A DNA stretch of 64,000 nt from Campylorhamphus procurvoides (Eukaryota; Chordata; Aves; Passeriformes; Dendrocolaptidae): contig WBMV01004161.1 of the NCBI GenBank assembly GCA_013396655.1, positions 944,084-1,008,083 of the forward strand. Reading direction: 5' to 3'. Position 1 is the first letter of the stretch. Every line of letters begins with the position of its first letter. Positions 13,336-25,146 of this stretch are shown here, one piece after another. The notes beneath the pieces are model-generated. The model was given only the letters and a program-made list of their open reading frames with translations, did not search any database and was not told the DNA's origin. The position numbers were made by a program, and so were the translations under genes.

Positions 13336-15646
13336 TGTTCACCCAGCTGTAGTGCAGGAATGGATGGACCCACAGAGAACTGATAACCATATGTGGTGGA
13401 CATGCCTTCGGTGCTGACCTTTAGAGGGTTCATCAAGGCTGGGAGGTGGCATGGTGACGTCTTCTTAGGGATGTCACTGGGAGGGAATGGGCGCATGTGT
13501 TGCTTGACGCGAGGGAGGGGGATTCAGGCTGCCTCTGCTCTGCGCGTCCCGGAGACAGGCTTGCAAAACAAATTACTGCTCCTGACCTTGGTTTTCCCAT
13601 CATGTCATTTGACATGGATTCAGGATAAATACCAGGCTCTTTGCCTTCGCCTGGTTGTTTCCAAGATCATGGGACTTGCCGGCCTGAGAGCTCCTGTTCC
13701 TGCTGCAGCCCAGGGAGATCGGTTTAAAATGGGAGGTGGTAATAGGGAAATAGTAAAAGGGTGGGATTCTCACCCAGTTCCAGGCTGTGGTCACAGGGCC
13801 TCCAGCACCCTCTCTCACCCATTTCAGGTGAAACACTGGGAGCTGGCAGTACTGCCCTGGTCATGGGGGCTGCCTCCTCTCACTCGCCCCAAATTCCTTG
13901 TGGCCACAAAGGGAAACATCGGGTTCACGTTGGGATGAAATGTCCTGGGGGCGGAACCAGTTCTAGGCAGACCGACTTAATGAGCCTTTGGGCTCTGTTC
14001 AAGTGCTTTAAACCAGAGAGATGGGCCAGAGCCCAAAACACGGAGCCAAACAGCCTTGTACTTGTCCAAGCTGCAGAGAAGTGTGAGTGGTTTGTGGCCA
14101 GTCCCTCCTCTCTCTAACCAGGCATCTGCTTCCCACCCTCCACCCTGGGATGCTGGATGTGTGCATGCTGTCATCACATGGGACTGGCTCATGTACGTAT
14201 GTCAGCATCTTATATATCCACATCTCTGTCCTGGCTTTGACTCAGCTTGCAGGGGGGACCTGACCCCACTGTGGATACCAGGCCCTGTACCCTTGATTTG
14301 GCTATGGAAGGGTGACTGTTCTGTGTTCTAGTCTCGTTTTACCCCAGCACTGCAGAGGGAACCTGAATCCTGCTAGCTGAGGAGATGTGGGAGGAAAAAA
14401 CATCCCGTATTTTGGGGGTAAAAGCATTTCTCCTGGATGCTGCGTCAATGCTGCGCTCCTGGGCTGGGCTGGGCAATCTGCCTTCCCTAGGCTGCAGATG
14501 ATATCAAGGGGGCTGCAGGCTGTCTCTCCTTTCTGGGATTTGCAGCATTGTTTTGAGGGTGAGAACTGGAAAAAGAGGCTTTTTTTTGAGGCTGGGCATC
14601 CCCAGCAGCCTGGGGGTCCTCACCAGGGTGGACCAGTGACTAGCCATGCCCAGCATCTCTCCTGCACTGGTGCAGCAGGGTAATCCACCTCCCAGCCCCA
14701 GCAGGCTGCAGACTGACTGGCTAATCCATGTCCCGCCTCGATGGCTAATCCATCAGCCCCCCTTGCCACCCCCCCGCCCTGTGCCTTTGCCTTGGGCTGT
14801 GACTTTTGACACAGGCAGGATACATTTAACAGTGTGCTCTGAATGCTTTGCCAGTGGCCATCAGTGGGTTGTGAGCTGTGGGGCGGTGCCACAGAGCCTG
14901 CTGGAGTGACACCAGGGATGGCACTGCCATCCCAGGCAGGGCTGGGGGTCCTTGTCCCAGTGGCAGCTGGCGGAGGATGAGAGCCACCAAAGGCTGGTGC
15001 ATGTGAGGGTGAAGGATCCCCACCGTGCCTCGCACTGCTGTGCTATTCAGTCACCTCATTTGTTCTTTTTAAAGTTGTTTAGACTGTGTCAGAGCAAAAC
15101 ACTGCAAGGTTTTAACACCAACCTTTTATCCACCAAGATGTTTTTCCCTTCTCCCTGTGACAGTTGTGGATTTTGATGAAACCTTTAAAAAGGAAGCCTT
15201 AGATAAAGCCCAGATTAATGAAATCAGTGTGATGAAGTGTGATGTGCTTGGTTGAACGTGCCTGTTGCTTTTTGTGAGACAACTCAGAAAAGACCAGCAC
15301 TGCACAGGCAAGCCCTAAAGGTAGGTTTGGGGGAAAACTTCCTTTTTTATGTTTTATTTAAAGGATGTGATTTAGCAAGAATGTGTCAGCATAGTCTTTT
15401 GCTCTGCAGTGAAACACCCCAGAGTGCTCACCTTTATCATTATGATCTCATTCATCCCCTAAAAAAAAGGCATCTGCCTGCTTTTCCATAGAGCAAGTGG
15501 TGTTGGGGCAGGCAGGAGGAGCGTGCTCATGGTGCTGCCCAAAGCCACTTGCTTATCCCACACCTGACAAAAGGGGGAAGAAGAAAGAAGGTACTTCCCA
15601 ACACCTTATAGGAGGGAGGTGTCTTTCTTATCCCATCTCTCCCCAG

Positions 15647-15895
15647 ATCATGGAATCATAGAATATCCTGAGTTGGAAGGGACCCACAAGGATCATTAAA
15701 ACCTTGACTCCTGCCCTGCACAGGACAGCCCCAAGAATCACACCGTGTGCCTGATGAGAGTGTTGTCCAAACACTTGTTGATCTCTGGCGGGCTTGTGAC
15801 CATGGGGAGCCTGTTCCAGTGCCTCACCACCCTGTGGGGGAAAAAGCTTTTCCTAATATCCAACCTAAACCACCCCTGGCAGAGCTTCATGTCAT
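15647..15895 (-). mobile_element. Truncated CR1 LINE, minus orientation
   Basis: The + strand starts with the inverted CR1 3' end (ATCATGGAATCATAGAATA), then the diagnostic GAGTTGGAAGGGACC and later CTAATATCCAACCTAAACC. On the minus strand it still encodes a fragment of the CR1 ORF2 C-terminus (FRLDIRKSFFPHRVVRHWNR), so the element reads right to left and is 5'-truncated, as most CR1 copies are. It is degenerate and immobile. A marker of an avian (or other sauropsid) genome. Confidence 0.93.
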
Positions 15896-16269
15896 TAGTG
15901 AATGAGCTGGTGTGTTCAGTGTTGCAGTGAAAGACGTGAGGCATCAGCTGGGCATGAGTGGCTTTGTGGTTTAGCAGATCTACCCTCTCGTGGTTGCAAT
16001 CATTAGGTTCCAGAGTGAACAGCAGACAAAGGGTAGTTTACACCTGTCTCAGGTGTGAGGGGACACCCCACTTTCAATTTAATCCCCTTCAAAGATGTTG
16101 CCTTCCAGCTGGAAGGATTAGCAGCATCGTTCTTGCTGTTGTCTTCCCACCTGGGGTTTCCAGAGCCCTACCCTGACACTGCTGCTCTGTGGACTTCCAT
16201 CCCATTGGCATATCCAGTAGCTGGAAGAGGCTTCTCCCAGCTGAAGGTGTTGAGATATCTTCCATGAAG

Positions 16270-16470
16270 GGTTCACAGCTAATTGGTACAATCAATATTT
16301 GTTTTGCAAATGCAATTGGAGGGAAAGAGGGATTGAGAGCGCCAGAAATTCAATTGACCTGTAAAAACAGATACTGTGTAAAGGGAATCCTTTCCCTGCC
16401 AAGCAAATATTTAGAAAGGAGAAGCAATAAAATGAATAAGCAACAAAGTAATATCCTGCCTCTATGGCTG
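16270..16470. promoter_or_regulatory. Candidate intronic regulatory island with Onecut/FOX motifs
   Basis: Contains TAATTG (16280-16285), ATCAAT (Onecut core, 16291-16296) overlapping TATTTGT (FOX core, 16296-16302), CAATTGACC, and AGCAATAAAATGAATAAGC. It is AT-rich, repeat-free and lies just downstream of the CR1. Conservation untested. Confidence 0.3.
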
Positions 16471-17175
16471 CCGGAGGCTGCTGGGAAGGGACGCTGTGAT
16501 AACCCTGAGCAGACGAGTGGCAGGAACCTGTTTCCTAGAGAAAGCGTGTTTGCTCTTGCCATCTAATCTATCAAAAGCTCATCCTGGTGCCCTGGCAGCA
16601 CTGGGACCTGTCTCAGGTAGCCTGGCAAGCTGGCACCATCCCTGCAACCATGACTGTGGCATTAACCCAGTGGTGGCACAGGGGACAGGGCTGTTCATGC
16701 ATCCTTGTCTCCCCTTGTAGGGGTCTCTGCTCTTTGCTCCCACATCCCTACTCAGTTTTCTCTGGAGCCCTGGTGAGGGGAACACACTGGGGAATGCTGT
16801 GGAGTGAGTGGTACATGGGGTAGAGCATCAGTAGTTCCTGCCTGGAAGGATATTCCAGTGTGTCTGTGCTCAGCCTCAGCATGCCTTGGTGTGAAAATCA
16901 GAGTAGTTAAGGAAAAAAGAAAGAAAAGAGACATTTTCGGATCAAAAAGCTCCAGAAGAATGTTTTGGGTAGGAGGTGGTAAGATGGCATCCTCCCCGGG
17001 CTTTGGCCCAGCCGGAGCAAAGCACCCGAGTCCCTCTTTTCCAGATGGCTCAGCATCCCTGGGCACAGCCCTTTGGTACCCAAGGGACTTGAGCCAGAGA
17101 GGCTCCCTTGGGCTCGTGACTGAATTTAAAGAAAAGTCTGTGGAAAGCTAAGGTTTTCCAGAAAAAGATGTTTAA

Positions 17176-17192
17176 TACATATATATATGTGA

Positions 17193-17228
<36 letters not shown>

Positions 17229-17230
17229 TT
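17176..17230. repeat. (AT)n(GT)n(AT)n microsatellite
   Basis: A compound alternating purine-pyrimidine tract: ATAT, then about nine GT, then about ten AT. Likely polymorphic. Confidence 0.95.
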
Positions 17231-18389
17231 GTGAAAATAGAGCAAGCAGGATGAAGGGAAATGATTTTATGGGAAAACTCTTAACCAGCTCCAGTGCTGA
17301 GCACCTTTAGGCTACTTTGGAGCCTCCTGAGCATTTTTGCTCCCCATGGAGGATATTGACCCCTCTGATGATGTCAGGATCTGAGTCTGCTGCTCGTTTA
17401 CTGGCATCAGGTAGTGCCTTTTTAGAGGGGCATTTGTGGCTACTGATGTCATGTTAAAATACAATCGCTACACAGAAACCAAAGTGAGGTTTGGCTTTGC
17501 ACTGGTGTATTACTGAATTTTCAAGGGCATGTTGGCTAAAAATGTAAACTTTCCTCCCAAACTTCCTCAGACTAAAGAGGGAAAGAGCTCTAGAGAAGCG
17601 AGCAAGTTTTGAATGCTTGATAGTAAAATTTTCCTGAAGCTCTATCTCTGTTTATTGTAACACTGAATGCCTTGGGGCTTATTGAACCCCTTGGGTGTTC
17701 AGTACCTCTGAGAAGCTGATGCTCAGACCCACACAAGGCAGAGCAGCTCTGGTTCTTCACACACGAGATGTCATTTGGGAGCAGGTCACATGCAGGAATC
17801 ATGGCTGATGACCTGCTGCCCGTAGTTGGGCTGGCTCTGGTGCCACGTTCCCAAGAAACCACCCCATGTCCCATCATCTTATCCCTGTCTCAGGTGCCGT
17901 GAGATTGGAAAATACCCCCCAAGCATTTTTTTCCCCACTGAAACCCCATCCCAAGAGCACACACTAAAAGAGTGCAGCAACACGAGCTCAGTGGAGCAGG
18001 GGAGAAAAAAGATGGCTTAAATTTAATGTCTTTTTAGATGAATATTTCCATTCATTCCAGAGCATATTCCTCTGGCATTTCCAGAGCTCTTGTTTAGCCG
18101 AATAGTTAACAAACTTCATGGAAACACATGTTATAGTGCTCTCTAGTGCACGGAGCTATGTATGAAGGATGCCTCTTCTGAGATATCTCGATGTGCAGCG
18201 CAGCTTTTGCTCCAGAGCAGCCTGTTAACCACAACAGCTGCTTCCCATTGTGGAAACAGCTATCAAAAAAAACCCAACAAACCCCTCAACTCCATCCCAA
18301 CGACTTGACAACACACACAGATGATATTTATGCAAACCCCCACTTGAGGGTGAGCTGGGGTGCAGGGAAATAAAAGATAAGGCAAGAAA

Positions 18390-18640
18390 TAACGCAGCCG
18401 GGAGAACGCTATCTCCCTGCCGGCAGCGCCCGATGTGCTCCCGTGGATCTCTGTTTGCCAAGCTGGTCCGAAGCAGCTGCTCTCTGTGTCCGACTCTGTT
18501 TAGCTTTTATACAGCCCAGCGATTTTTACAGCCGCTGGAGCGCCGGGAAGCTCGACAGGATATTGGCCACCTCCTTAATGAGAATTTGCCATGTTGGCAC
18601 ATCGGCACGGACACCCTGTGAATTTTAAACGCCTGGGAAA
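18390..18640. promoter_or_regulatory. Candidate intronic regulatory island, CpG-containing
   Basis: A unique block mixing CpGs (CGGCAGCGCCCGATG, GCCGCTGGAGCGCCGGG) with TTTATACAGCCCAGCG and CTCCTTAATGAGAATTTG. The retained CpGs stand out from neighbouring CpG-poor intron. Function inferred. Confidence 0.2.
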
Positions 18641-19369
18641 CGACAGCTCCCTCACAGCCCCATCCCGGAGAGCTCCGAGAGTCCTTGGGGGGAACGTGGG
18701 GGTTCTGTTTAATACAGGAAAACACAAGCCTTGATTGTAGCCTAGGAGACTTGAGAGCAGCCGGTGGCACTGCTGGACCCGGTGCACATCCACCCGCACT
18801 GCCCTCGATGGTGATGCTCCACGAAATCCCCCAAAAGCTGGAGGAGCCCATGCTGCCCCAGGGGAGTCCTGAGGGTGAGGTTAGACTTCTGGGACCAGGC
18901 TGGTGGTGAACTCAGTCCCCTGAATTTGCCTCCTCCTTTTTGAACCTGCTGGTACAAGGTGGAGGTGAATTTATGGCATCATGGGGGAGACAGGGCCAGA
19001 AGGGACTGGAAGTCCCCAGTCCTTTCTCTTCTTGTAGCGGGACTGACTTGGATGCTGGATCAGGTTGCTCAGGGCTGGGATCAGTCAGGTATTGGCTGTG
19101 CCCGTGGAAGGAGATTTTGAAAATACATACGGAAAATAGGTTTGATTTTGTTTGGTGTCTGTACTATTTTTCCATCCCAGGAGGCTTAAAAAATGTCAGA
19201 AACAAATTATAATGACTTGCAAGAGAGGGTACCTTAAGCTGGAGCAGAACGAAAATAGCTCCTTCTCCCACAGTGGTACAGCATGTTAAAGAAACTGTGT
19301 ATATAAAATCCCCAAAGGAGGCAGGAAAACCAGCCCTCAGGAGGTTTTGGCCAGGATATCTGTTTCTTG

Positions 19370-19800
19370 GAAAACAACAAAAAATCAGTTTCTGAGATCA
19401 TCACATTTTTATCCGCAAAATGAATTCCATGAACGGCGTTTCCTTCTCTCCCAATTTTTCCTGCCCCGCTTACAAAGCCAGCCAAATCGGGGTGGTGGCG
19501 GCAGCAATGGCACATCCTCTTGCTCCTGGTGACTTTGCTTTTCCATCATTTGCCTCTCCATTAATCTCAGTACAAACAAAGGCTCTGAAGAGACAAGCTG
19601 AAAAGCTCCTGGGGGTACGTTTAAATCAGTCCTTTCTAATAATGTCTGTCGACCTCTCTGTGGAAGCACTGCTCCCCAAGGAAAGGACACGGAGCTGCGG
19701 CAGCGTGCTGAAATATGGTGGGGTGTAATTAATTCTGACCTCTGGCTCCCGCTCACTCACTCTCAATATTAAATTTGACTAGTGATATTGTGGTTTTTCA
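19370..19800. promoter_or_regulatory. Candidate intronic regulatory island
   Basis: Contains TTTTTATCCGCAAAATGAATTCC, AATCGGGGTGG and, toward its right end, TAATTAATT (19726-19734), CTCAATATTAAATTTGAC and CAATTATCC. The TAAT-type motifs are concentrated in the last 80 bases. Conservation untested. Confidence 0.22.
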
Positions 19801-21340
19801 ATTATCCCTGTTTTCTTGGGGGCACAGGGGGGTGAGGGGGGTCACTGCTCAAAATTCAGCTTGGTGGGAGATGCATCACTTGGATGCAGAACTGCTGTGC
19901 TGGGGGACTGGATGGGATCGAGCCTTGACCTGTCTTCACTGGGAGGGCATTTGGGCTTGGACGTGGTGGTGTTTGTGCCTCTCCTACCTGTGTGGCACCT
20001 GCCTCCAAAACCAGGTGCTCAGTTGGTGCTGGGATGGGACCAGCTCCCTGCCTGATGCTACACACTGTTACTGTGAGTGGGGGACCACAAAAAAACCAAC
20101 CTTTAGGGAAACGGGGAGGAAAATCAGCATTTTGGGCTTGTTCTTCTAGCCTTGCCCAAGAGACCACTTTTTAGCCACTCCTGTAATCAGCAGTGGATTT
20201 TTAACAGGCTTCTGGAGAGGACACGGAGCCATCAGCTGCTGTAGGAGTTGGTGAAAGTTTTGCTAGTATGTCCTTGATCAGAAATGAAGCAACTCAGAGC
20301 AGCCTTAGGAGCTGTGTGCTTGCTCGACCTTTCACTTCGATGTGGAGAAGGCTGGAGGGTTGCTGGTGTGTTTTGGCAGCAGCAGTTTGCTGGAAAGGCT
20401 TCGTTTGTCTGTTTACTTAACCCCATCATTCTAGCAGTGCCCCTGTGTGTCACAGCGTGGTCTCTGGAGGGTTCGGGAGGTGTTAAGTGACCACTTTTGG
20501 ACTTTGTCCAGGAGGCAGGGATGAAGGTGCACTTTCCTGGGAAAGCTTGGATGGCTCATGTGTAGCAGAAAGAGTGCTAAAAACCCCCTCTGCTCTGTTG
20601 CCTCCCTCTCCTCTCTGCCACCACCTCCCCACCATGTCCCTCATCACCAGTGCCCTCTGCCATGGCATCAAGCTCCAGAGGGGGACATGGGACCTGTTTA
20701 GGTACTTGCATCATGGCTGGAGCTTGTTTGGGGATGTTCCTGCGGAATACCCATGCATGGATCCCCCAGTTTAACCCCTTCAAAACCTCGGGGTCCCTGG
20801 ATGGTGATGTCCCCTTCCTCCACGTTTCATCCATCCCCAGCATTGGCTCTGGCTTTGAAAGCAAACTGTTCTTGTTGGCACCCTTCTGCTGTGATGGGCT
20901 CTCCAAGGAGATGTGCAGGGCTGGGATGTGCAGCAGAATGGGGTGCTGGGTGAGGTAGAACCACTGGCTTTGGACCACAAGAGAGCTGGGTTAGGTGCAG
21001 AAAGGTGAAAAGCAGGCCTTTCAAGCTTCACCTCCCTTCCTCGCTTTCCTGGCCTCTTGGAGTAGAGAGCCACCACCCATCTGCTCAGGGGTGATTTTGC
21101 AAGAGGCTTAGGCTTGGCTTTGCAGACTTCCCTTTCCCAGTTGTCAGCAGCAGCTCGGCTGGACCCCGAGCAGAAGTCGCACCCTGGGGCCATGGAGTCG
21201 AGCTCACATCAGCCCCTGGGATGAAATAAGCCCATTTCAGCCCGGTTGCCATGTCCCCTCAAAGTGTCGGAAGACGCATTCAGGCAGCAGGAATGAGAAG
21301 GGCTTGAGCCTGGGGGGAGGGAGGAGAAGGGAAATTAAAG

Positions 21341-21358
21341 GAGAAAAAAAAAAAAAAG
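21341..21358. repeat. A-rich homopolymer tract
   Basis: A run of about 14 A residues after a purine-rich stretch. No other retrotransposon sign was found next to it. Confidence 0.8.
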
Positions 21359-21369
21359 GAAAACGCCAC

Positions 21370-21500
21370 TTGCTGCAAAGCGAGTGAATTCTCCAATAAA
21401 CCCGAATCTGCTGAGAATACATTTTACAAACATGCAGCGAAGTTGGCCGCTTTTGTTTGGGCGTTTGTTAAGCATTAACTAAAGAATGCCATGGTCCAGC
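21370..21500. promoter_or_regulatory. Candidate regulatory island with HNF1-like palindrome
   Basis: A unique block with GAATTCTCCAATAAACC and GTTAAGCATTAAC (21467-21479), which differs from the HNF1 consensus GTTAATNATTAAC at one position. A GCGTTTGTTAAG FOX-like core overlaps it. Whether it is bound is unknown. Confidence 0.3.
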
Positions 21501-22560
21501 CTGCTCGGTGTGAAACCTAATTCTCCCCCTTTCTGGAGCCATGGCATGGAGTGCTCAATTTTTTTCTCTCTGTAGGACTGCAGCCTTCTGGTACTCCAGC
21601 CAAAAAACACTCATATTTTAGCAAGCTTAGCCCCGGCCCCGTTGCCAGGCAGTAAAGCGAACACTTGTCCGCCTCGGGGTGGGGGGGAGGGAGCTGGGAG
21701 ACTGGGAAGGGTCAGGAGAAGAGCCCCGGGCTAAACATCTCTCCTCTGTCCCACTGGAGAGCTCTCCAAGGGCTTTGGGTGCACACTGAGGGAATCAGCC
21801 TGGGAACCCAGATCCCTGGAGGTCCCCAGGGTCACTGCTGCTGAGTTGCCCTGTGAATGGTGCTCCTCATCCCCAGGATGTGCCAGTCTGCTTTCCATAG
21901 CACTGAGGTGGACTCAGCCCTTTCCAAGTTGCTCCCATGGCCTCGGCACCCCTCCTGCCAGGGCCAAGTTGTCCTCATGGTCCCCCATGGCTGCAGCTGG
22001 GGGTGCCCTCACTGACACCACTCATGGGGGTGCATCTGTCCCCCTTTCTGTTTGGCCACAGTCCATCATCCCCTCTGCCACATACTTCTACCCCACAGGG
22101 GCCAGGGTGGGGACAGGGTGACGTGAGCCCAGCAGCAGCAGGAAGCGGCTCCTTCCCAAGCCATGGGTGCAGGGTTGATAACGACTGGCATTTTTCCACT
22201 GCCAGCCTATCAAGGACCTGGTGCCGCTGTCCCCCCTTCCAGCGAGTGACAGTGAGTGAGAAGATGACCAAGTGCCAACACAACTCAATCCGGTGTCTTC
22301 ACTCCCTGCGGAGTCCTGAAGCTCAGGATTTGCTCAGGCTCCTCCTGGGCCGTGGTTGGGAGCAGGAGATGGGCTGGTCAGGTCTCTGCACAGAAGTATT
22401 GGAATACCCAGCATCCCTGTGGATCTGCTGTGGGCAGCCCCGCCAGGGAGGCAAGCAGGGCAGCTGCTTCGTAGGGACCAGTGCCAATGGTGCCCATTCC
22501 AGTGGGAGCCTGTGGGGGTCACACAGGGGGTGCCCCTATCCCTCCCTGGACAGGCTGGTG

Positions 22561-22610
22561 CAGGCAGGGAGCAAAGCAGGCAGGGAGGAAAGCAGGCAGA
22601 GAGGAAAGCA
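22561..22610. repeat. 16-bp purine-rich tandem repeat, about three copies
   Basis: Units of the type AGGCAGGGAGGAAAGC repeat with a period of 16 across 22561-22610. Confidence 0.85.
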
Positions 22611-22639
22611 TCCCTCCTGCCAGCAGAGCTGCCTCACCT

Positions 22640-22850
22640 TGCCCGCTGCCTGAGCCACCCCTCGGCGCAGCGATTGAGGTTTGTCCATCAGTATTTAATA
22701 TCGGCGTCCCTGCCCCGCCGCCCCCTCCCCGGGGAGGCTCCGAGGGGCTGTGTTTGTATGCGGCGCACGCAGACAGACAGCAGCCGGGAAGCGCCCGTCA
22801 ATCACGGCCCCTTTCAGGCTGTCACCTCGAAATAAAGCGAGAAACAGGGG
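22640..22850. promoter_or_regulatory. Candidate CpG-rich intronic element
   Basis: CpGs are dense (CGGCGCAGCG, TATCGGCGTCC, GCGGCGCACGC, GCGCCCGTCAATCACGG) around AGTATTTAATATCGG, and the block ends in TCGAAATAAAGCGAG. The TCAATCA motif resembles a PBX/TALE half-site. It could be an intronic CpG island or an alternative promoter; no transcript evidence is available. Confidence 0.27.
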
Positions 22851-23800
22851 CTGGTGGCTCCGCTGGGAAACCCTGGCTGCCCACATCACACCCCCTCCAT
22901 CGGTGCGTTGGGAGGGGACATGGGGTGCAGCACCCCAGAGGTGGCTTCGGCCACACATCGGCATTTCTAGGGTTTTGGTGATGCCGTGTGGATGGGGAAC
23001 CCCAAAGGAGAGGTCTGGGATGCTTTCTTGAGGAAGAGGAGTGGTGTGGAGAAGTGGGACTGTGTCTTCTGTAACACCATCAGAAATGTCACACTTTTGG
23101 AAATGCCCAAATATTTTGCTTCGGGATTTTCTTGAAAGCCGCCATCAGAACCTCTCAGTTTCAAAACCGCAGGTTGTCATTTCAGAAGGGACCTAAACAT
23201 AAATAAAAAAGGCAGGTGTATTAATACAGTAACATTTTTAAGATCAGACACAAAAGACTGCGTGTTGTGGTAAAAATTGCTCACATCACCATTTTTTTGT
23301 TCCAATTCCTCCTAAGTTGAGTGGATTTCTTTTTTCATTTACACACATTTGCTGTCATCAGGCATTCAGTGAGCTGCCAGTGGTAGGCTGGGACTCCACT
23401 GAGCATCACCCTGCCTGGTGCCCTGGCCTGTGCCTGCCAGCTTCCCACCTAGCTAAACAAACCCACCACTGACAGCCAGGCCTGGTTTAGCTTTGGAACC
23501 CCAGGCCGTGGAGGGGAAAAAACCCTCTACTGAGAACTAAAGGATGGCAGAAGTGAAGGGGCTCCCATTGCAATTCAGGGGGTGGCAGCTTTTCCTTGGT
23601 TTAAAACCTGTTGAAATCCACAGGCAGAGCCTGTCCCTCTTCCCTTCTGTGCAGCCTCCTTTAGGGAAATACGACTTCAAAGTCCCTTTTGCAGCTGCAA
23701 GGAGGCACAAAGAGAGAGAGAGGGGAGAAAAGATGGCATTTGCTTGCAGTGGGAGGGAGCTGGGCACAGAGCTGAAGATCCCAGAGATGGAGAAAAATGT

Positions 23801-23897
23801 CTCTGGAGTTATCCTGTATGGGGTTATTACTGTATGGAAGGATCCATTCATGGGGTTATCCATTTGTGGGGTTATCTGTGCTGGGGGTTATCTACCC
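23801..23897. repeat. Degenerate 16-bp repeat with GGGGTTATC core
   Basis: The clearest units are at 23850, 23866 and 23882, each carrying GGGGTTATC. Further copies lie near 23806 and 23820, with a diverged unit between. Confidence 0.8.
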
Positions 23898-24419
23898 ATG
23901 CTGTCACTCCCCAGTCCCTATAGAGTAGCTGGTGCTGTCCAGGGCTCAAGAGAGCAGTGAAGGCCCTGTGCTCTCTCTCCATCACTGCCCTTGGTAGGCT
24001 GTGTTTTTATTGCCTGCTGCTTTTTAGCACCTAAGGTCTCAGTTTATTGTGTGTTTTTAAGGAGCTCTTTAAGGTTTCATACTGTGGAAGAGGTTTAATG
24101 GGGATTTCTGTGCATCTTGTGTTGCCCAGGGATGGGGAAGTCCTGCACTGGGCAGTGAAAGATGCCTGGTCTGACTGGCATCCCTCAGTGAGAGCTGTTG
24201 GGGACTCTGCAGTTGGGAAATAAAGTCATTTATTCAACAGCCTCAGAATGGCTTTATGTATCTACTATTAGGCAGCCATTTACCTAAAACTCACACCTGC
24301 CTGCTTTGCAACATGCTTTGGACCTGGAGACATCCATCACTGGGTTGGTGCTGCTGTGCCTGATTGGCAAAGGTTTGTGGCTCCTCTAATAAATGCCCTG
24401 GAAACAAATTTTGGGCACA

Positions 24420-24640
24420 TTCATTTGTGAAGATTAGATGGCAGTAATGTAAAAGCTTATCAATATTTTATTACTGAGAGCAGTTAGTAATCCCAACAGG
24501 TAGGGCTTAAGCGTCATTTAAATAAGATGAGAATGTGTTACCAGACGAATACAAATCGCCTCCACTTTGCCATAAAAGAGACGTAATTAAAGATGAAGTG
24601 ACTATAGAAATATTAGCACAAGCCATTGTTTCTTGGAGCT
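24420..24640. promoter_or_regulatory. Candidate intronic regulatory island (strongest in the intron by eye)
   Basis: About 220 AT-rich bases with GGCAGTAATG, ATCAATATTTTATTACTG (Onecut core at 24459), CATTTAAATAAG, a TAATTA core in CGTAATTAAAGATG, and AGAAATATTAGCAC. It has no repeat signature, and its boundaries with GC-richer intron are abrupt. Its composition resembles deeply conserved developmental enhancers; conservation untested. Confidence 0.33.
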
Positions 24641-25108
24641 GGAACAAGAAAAAAATGACCCTTCACAAGGGATGCTTTCAAGGGAATATACATCCCCCTC
24701 CTCCCAGGGCAGTCATAGGGATGTTGGAAATACATTCATCTAAGAGACAGGCAGTTGTATGTAAACCTGGGAAATTAAAGCTGAATGTAGAAAAACAAAA
24801 GCTACTAATGGCAATATCTGGAATTGTAAGGACCCGAACCTCCACCTTTTCTTTGATGATTTTTTCTGTGATGACAATAGTCTTTTATAGAAGTGTTTCA
24901 TAATACCCTTTCCTACTTCTTTGGGGATGCTGCAATTTGTTAAGGATTTGCTTAGCATGGGGAGAACGATGCACCACATGTCTGTGCTTGCCAGCACTGT
25001 TTGGGGAAGACCTGGGAGGGAGCAGGCACGGGCTGTATGGCGGCATGAAGTGTCCGTGAGAGAACCCAAAGGTGGGAAGAGGAGAATGCCAATAGAATGG
25101 GGTACACG

Positions 25109-25146
25109 CTTAAGCCCTTAAGCCTTAACCCTTAAGCCTTAGCCCT
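25109..25146. repeat. 7-bp TTAAGCC/TTAACCC repeat
   Basis: Five to six units of TTAAGCC, TTAACCC and TTAGCCC in a row, close to but not the same as the CCCTAA telomere strand. Confidence 0.8.

Noticed and set aside
17176..17230. Microsatellite as Z-DNA regulatory switch
   Set aside because: Alternating AT/GT tract can form Z-DNA in principle, but nothing beyond an ordinary microsatellite is shown.
21937..22653. 238-codon open frame as a gene
   Set aside because: The longest frame in the intron, but Pro/Gly/Ser-rich with no recognisable domain, overlapped by frames on the other strand and crossing a tandem repeat and a CpG-rich patch; composition explains it.
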